Origin: Rachycentron canadum
Taxonomy: Eukaryota; Chordata; Actinopteri; Carangiformes; Rachycentridae
Assembly (NCBI GenBank): GCA_038496675.1
Contig: CM076651.1
Span: 6,856,511 to 6,920,510 of the forward strand
DNA length: 64,000 bases
Reading direction: 5' to 3'
The position numbers and the translations under genes were made by a program. Under the pieces are notes generated by a model, which was given only the letters and a program-made list of their open reading frames with translations, was not told the DNA's origin and made no database searches. Position 1 is the first letter of the stretch, and each line of letters begins with the position of its first letter. Positions 62,669 to 64,000 of the stretch are shown in pieces.

Positions 62669-64000
62669 AAATACACAACAAATGCTTGCTAGCAAATGGG
62701 TCATAATTGTAGCCATAAATTGAAATTTTATGCTCATAATTGATTATCTCTATCATTTACTACTTTACTTTTGGTTTGATTAATTGATAAAATAATGGGT
62801 TATACATACACTGTTGTATAGTGTACAGTACATAAACTTTATGATAAGTGAGGGTCAAGCCAAGTAAGTTATTACTGTTATAACTCTAAATGTTGGAACA
62901 GAGGTTTACTCAAAATATATATTTAAAAAATAACATTTAAGCAGGGAAGGCCAAGCTTTACATTTGTATACTTATTCTGTGACAGCGCTACAGGAGCAAG
63001 CTGTTTCAAAATGAGTCTGGAGACCACAACATGCTCTAATTGATATGACCTTTAATTGCTCATTCAGTGCAGAGGAAGGAAGAGGAAGACATCAAGCCAG
63101 TCCACTGTGGCTCAGGCTAAAGAGGCGCTGTGTAGATTGGCCTACACTCCCAGGCCCCGTGGACATAATTAAACCTGAATAACAAACACTTACACAAGTG
63201 CTCTACTCTCCTGAACAGGATTCTGAAAACATCCAGGACACCAGCTCGCTGCTCCTCTAGTCGGTCCCTCAATCAGAATGGATTTGCTCCTGTGTTGAGA
63301 ATATAATTGGAGCCTGGACAATTATGGCCGACATAAATGAGGTCCTGTTATCCATGGCTGAAATTTGGTTACTTGTAACAAAGCACTGGGTCTGCAGTTC
63401 ATCTGAGCTATTTAGAATAGTTAATTCAGTTGTACCACCACTGCTGCAAAACTCCTGGAAAGTTCAAAAAGCTAAGGAAGCAGAAGGTAACATATTGCCA
63501 CATAAAACAAATATAAAAAAAGGTATTAAATTGTGATAATTTCCCATATATTTTTAAATGCCTCATAACAGGTATCATTAATACACTTAAAAGCCTGAAT
63601 TGCTCACTAAATATTCCCTCATCCAGATGGAAGGGAAGAAAAAGCCCACTCCAGGTATAGACACATCCCTGAATACTCAACAGGCACAACAGATGCACAG
63701 ACTCTGAACAGTGTATCTGCATTGTGCTTTTTAAAATTCACAAAAAGCCTAACAGGAGTCCACGCATAGCAGGGAGCTGTCCATATACACTTAAAATGGA
63801 GGCAGTAAGCTGAGCAACTAGACCTTTGTATGGAATTAGACATCATTAATTAATTTACACTGACGTCCACAAGCCTCTCCTTTGAGCGATTGTTCAGCTT
63901 CGGGTTAGCCACGGGTTCAAGTTGTCCGCCGGGGGGCCGCGGCAGTAGCATGTGGGACTACTATGTATTCAGACCAGCAAACTGCTGGTCACCAGATGAT
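62669..64000. other. Intronic sequence to the window edge, with a CpG-rich patch at the end
   Basis: AT-rich up to about 63000, then unique-looking sequence. A GC/CpG-rich patch at 63880-63950 (ccgccggggggccgcggcag) is cut off by its nearness to the window edge; no product is recognised. Confidence 0.4.

Larger units (their letters stand above)
17971..64000 (-). other. camta1: camta1 intron upstream of the exon (partial)
   Basis: The right 46 kb contains transposon relics, microsatellites and non-coding sequence, with no recognisable exon of camta1 or another gene. Vertebrate CAMTA1 is known for very large introns at this part of the gene, which fits. I looked for the preceding coding exon (residues ending RHRWNTNE) and did not see it. 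An unrecognised alternative first exon cannot be excluded. Confidence 0.7.

Noticed and set aside
1..64000. CRISPR arrays, bacterial operons, tRNA, rRNA or an undescribed defence-like system
   Set aside because: No spaced direct repeats, no gene clusters and no RNA gene structure are visible; the window is vertebrate intron.

Overview
This window looks like a piece of a vertebrate genome, most likely a teleost fish, and nearly all of it is intron. The evidence is one short, strongly recognisable minus-strand exon with canonical splice sites, many long dinucleotide microsatellites and homopolymer runs, and several decayed interspersed repeats of types I know from fish genomes. There is no bacterial-style gene packing, and I recognise no rRNA, tRNA or CRISPR array.

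The one confident protein-coding feature is a 68-bp exon at 17903-17970 on the minus strand. It encodes the first part of the CG-1 DNA-binding domain of calmodulin-binding transcription activator 1 (camta1). A near-ideal polypyrimidine tract and cag acceptor lie on one side and a gtaag donor on the other. In vertebrates this exon sits between very large introns. I found neither the preceding exon nor the following one, so 1-17902 and 17971-64000 are read as parts of the two flanking introns, at least 17.9 and 46 kb long.

The introns hold, from left to right: poly-G and (GT)n tracts (2.1-2.4 kb); a fragment of a common fish interspersed repeat (6.7-6.95 kb); many CA/GT, CT and A-run tracts (8-16 kb); the exon (17.9 kb); a degenerate Tc1-type transposon with a minus-strand transposase remnant (21.48-22.63 kb); a (GA)n tract (26.3 kb); long quiet stretches with a few AT-rich, possibly regulatory patches (27-42 kb); a small inverted-repeat element (42.6-43.0 kb); an interspersed repeat carrying a perfect oestrogen-response-element palindrome (46.7-46.9 kb); a large AC/TA compound microsatellite abutting a doubly deleted non-LTR retrotransposon (51.64-53.1 kb); a perfect hairpin (60.0 kb); and a telomere-like-motif repeat (62.4-62.7 kb).

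I found no convincing new biological system. The most useful observations are the hidden camta1 exon, the structure of the retrotransposon relic at its microsatellite boundary, the nuclear-receptor motif cluster inside a repeat, two perfect hairpins, and a strand bias of long A-runs. Repeat family calls and homology calls come from memory of consensus features; no database search was possible.
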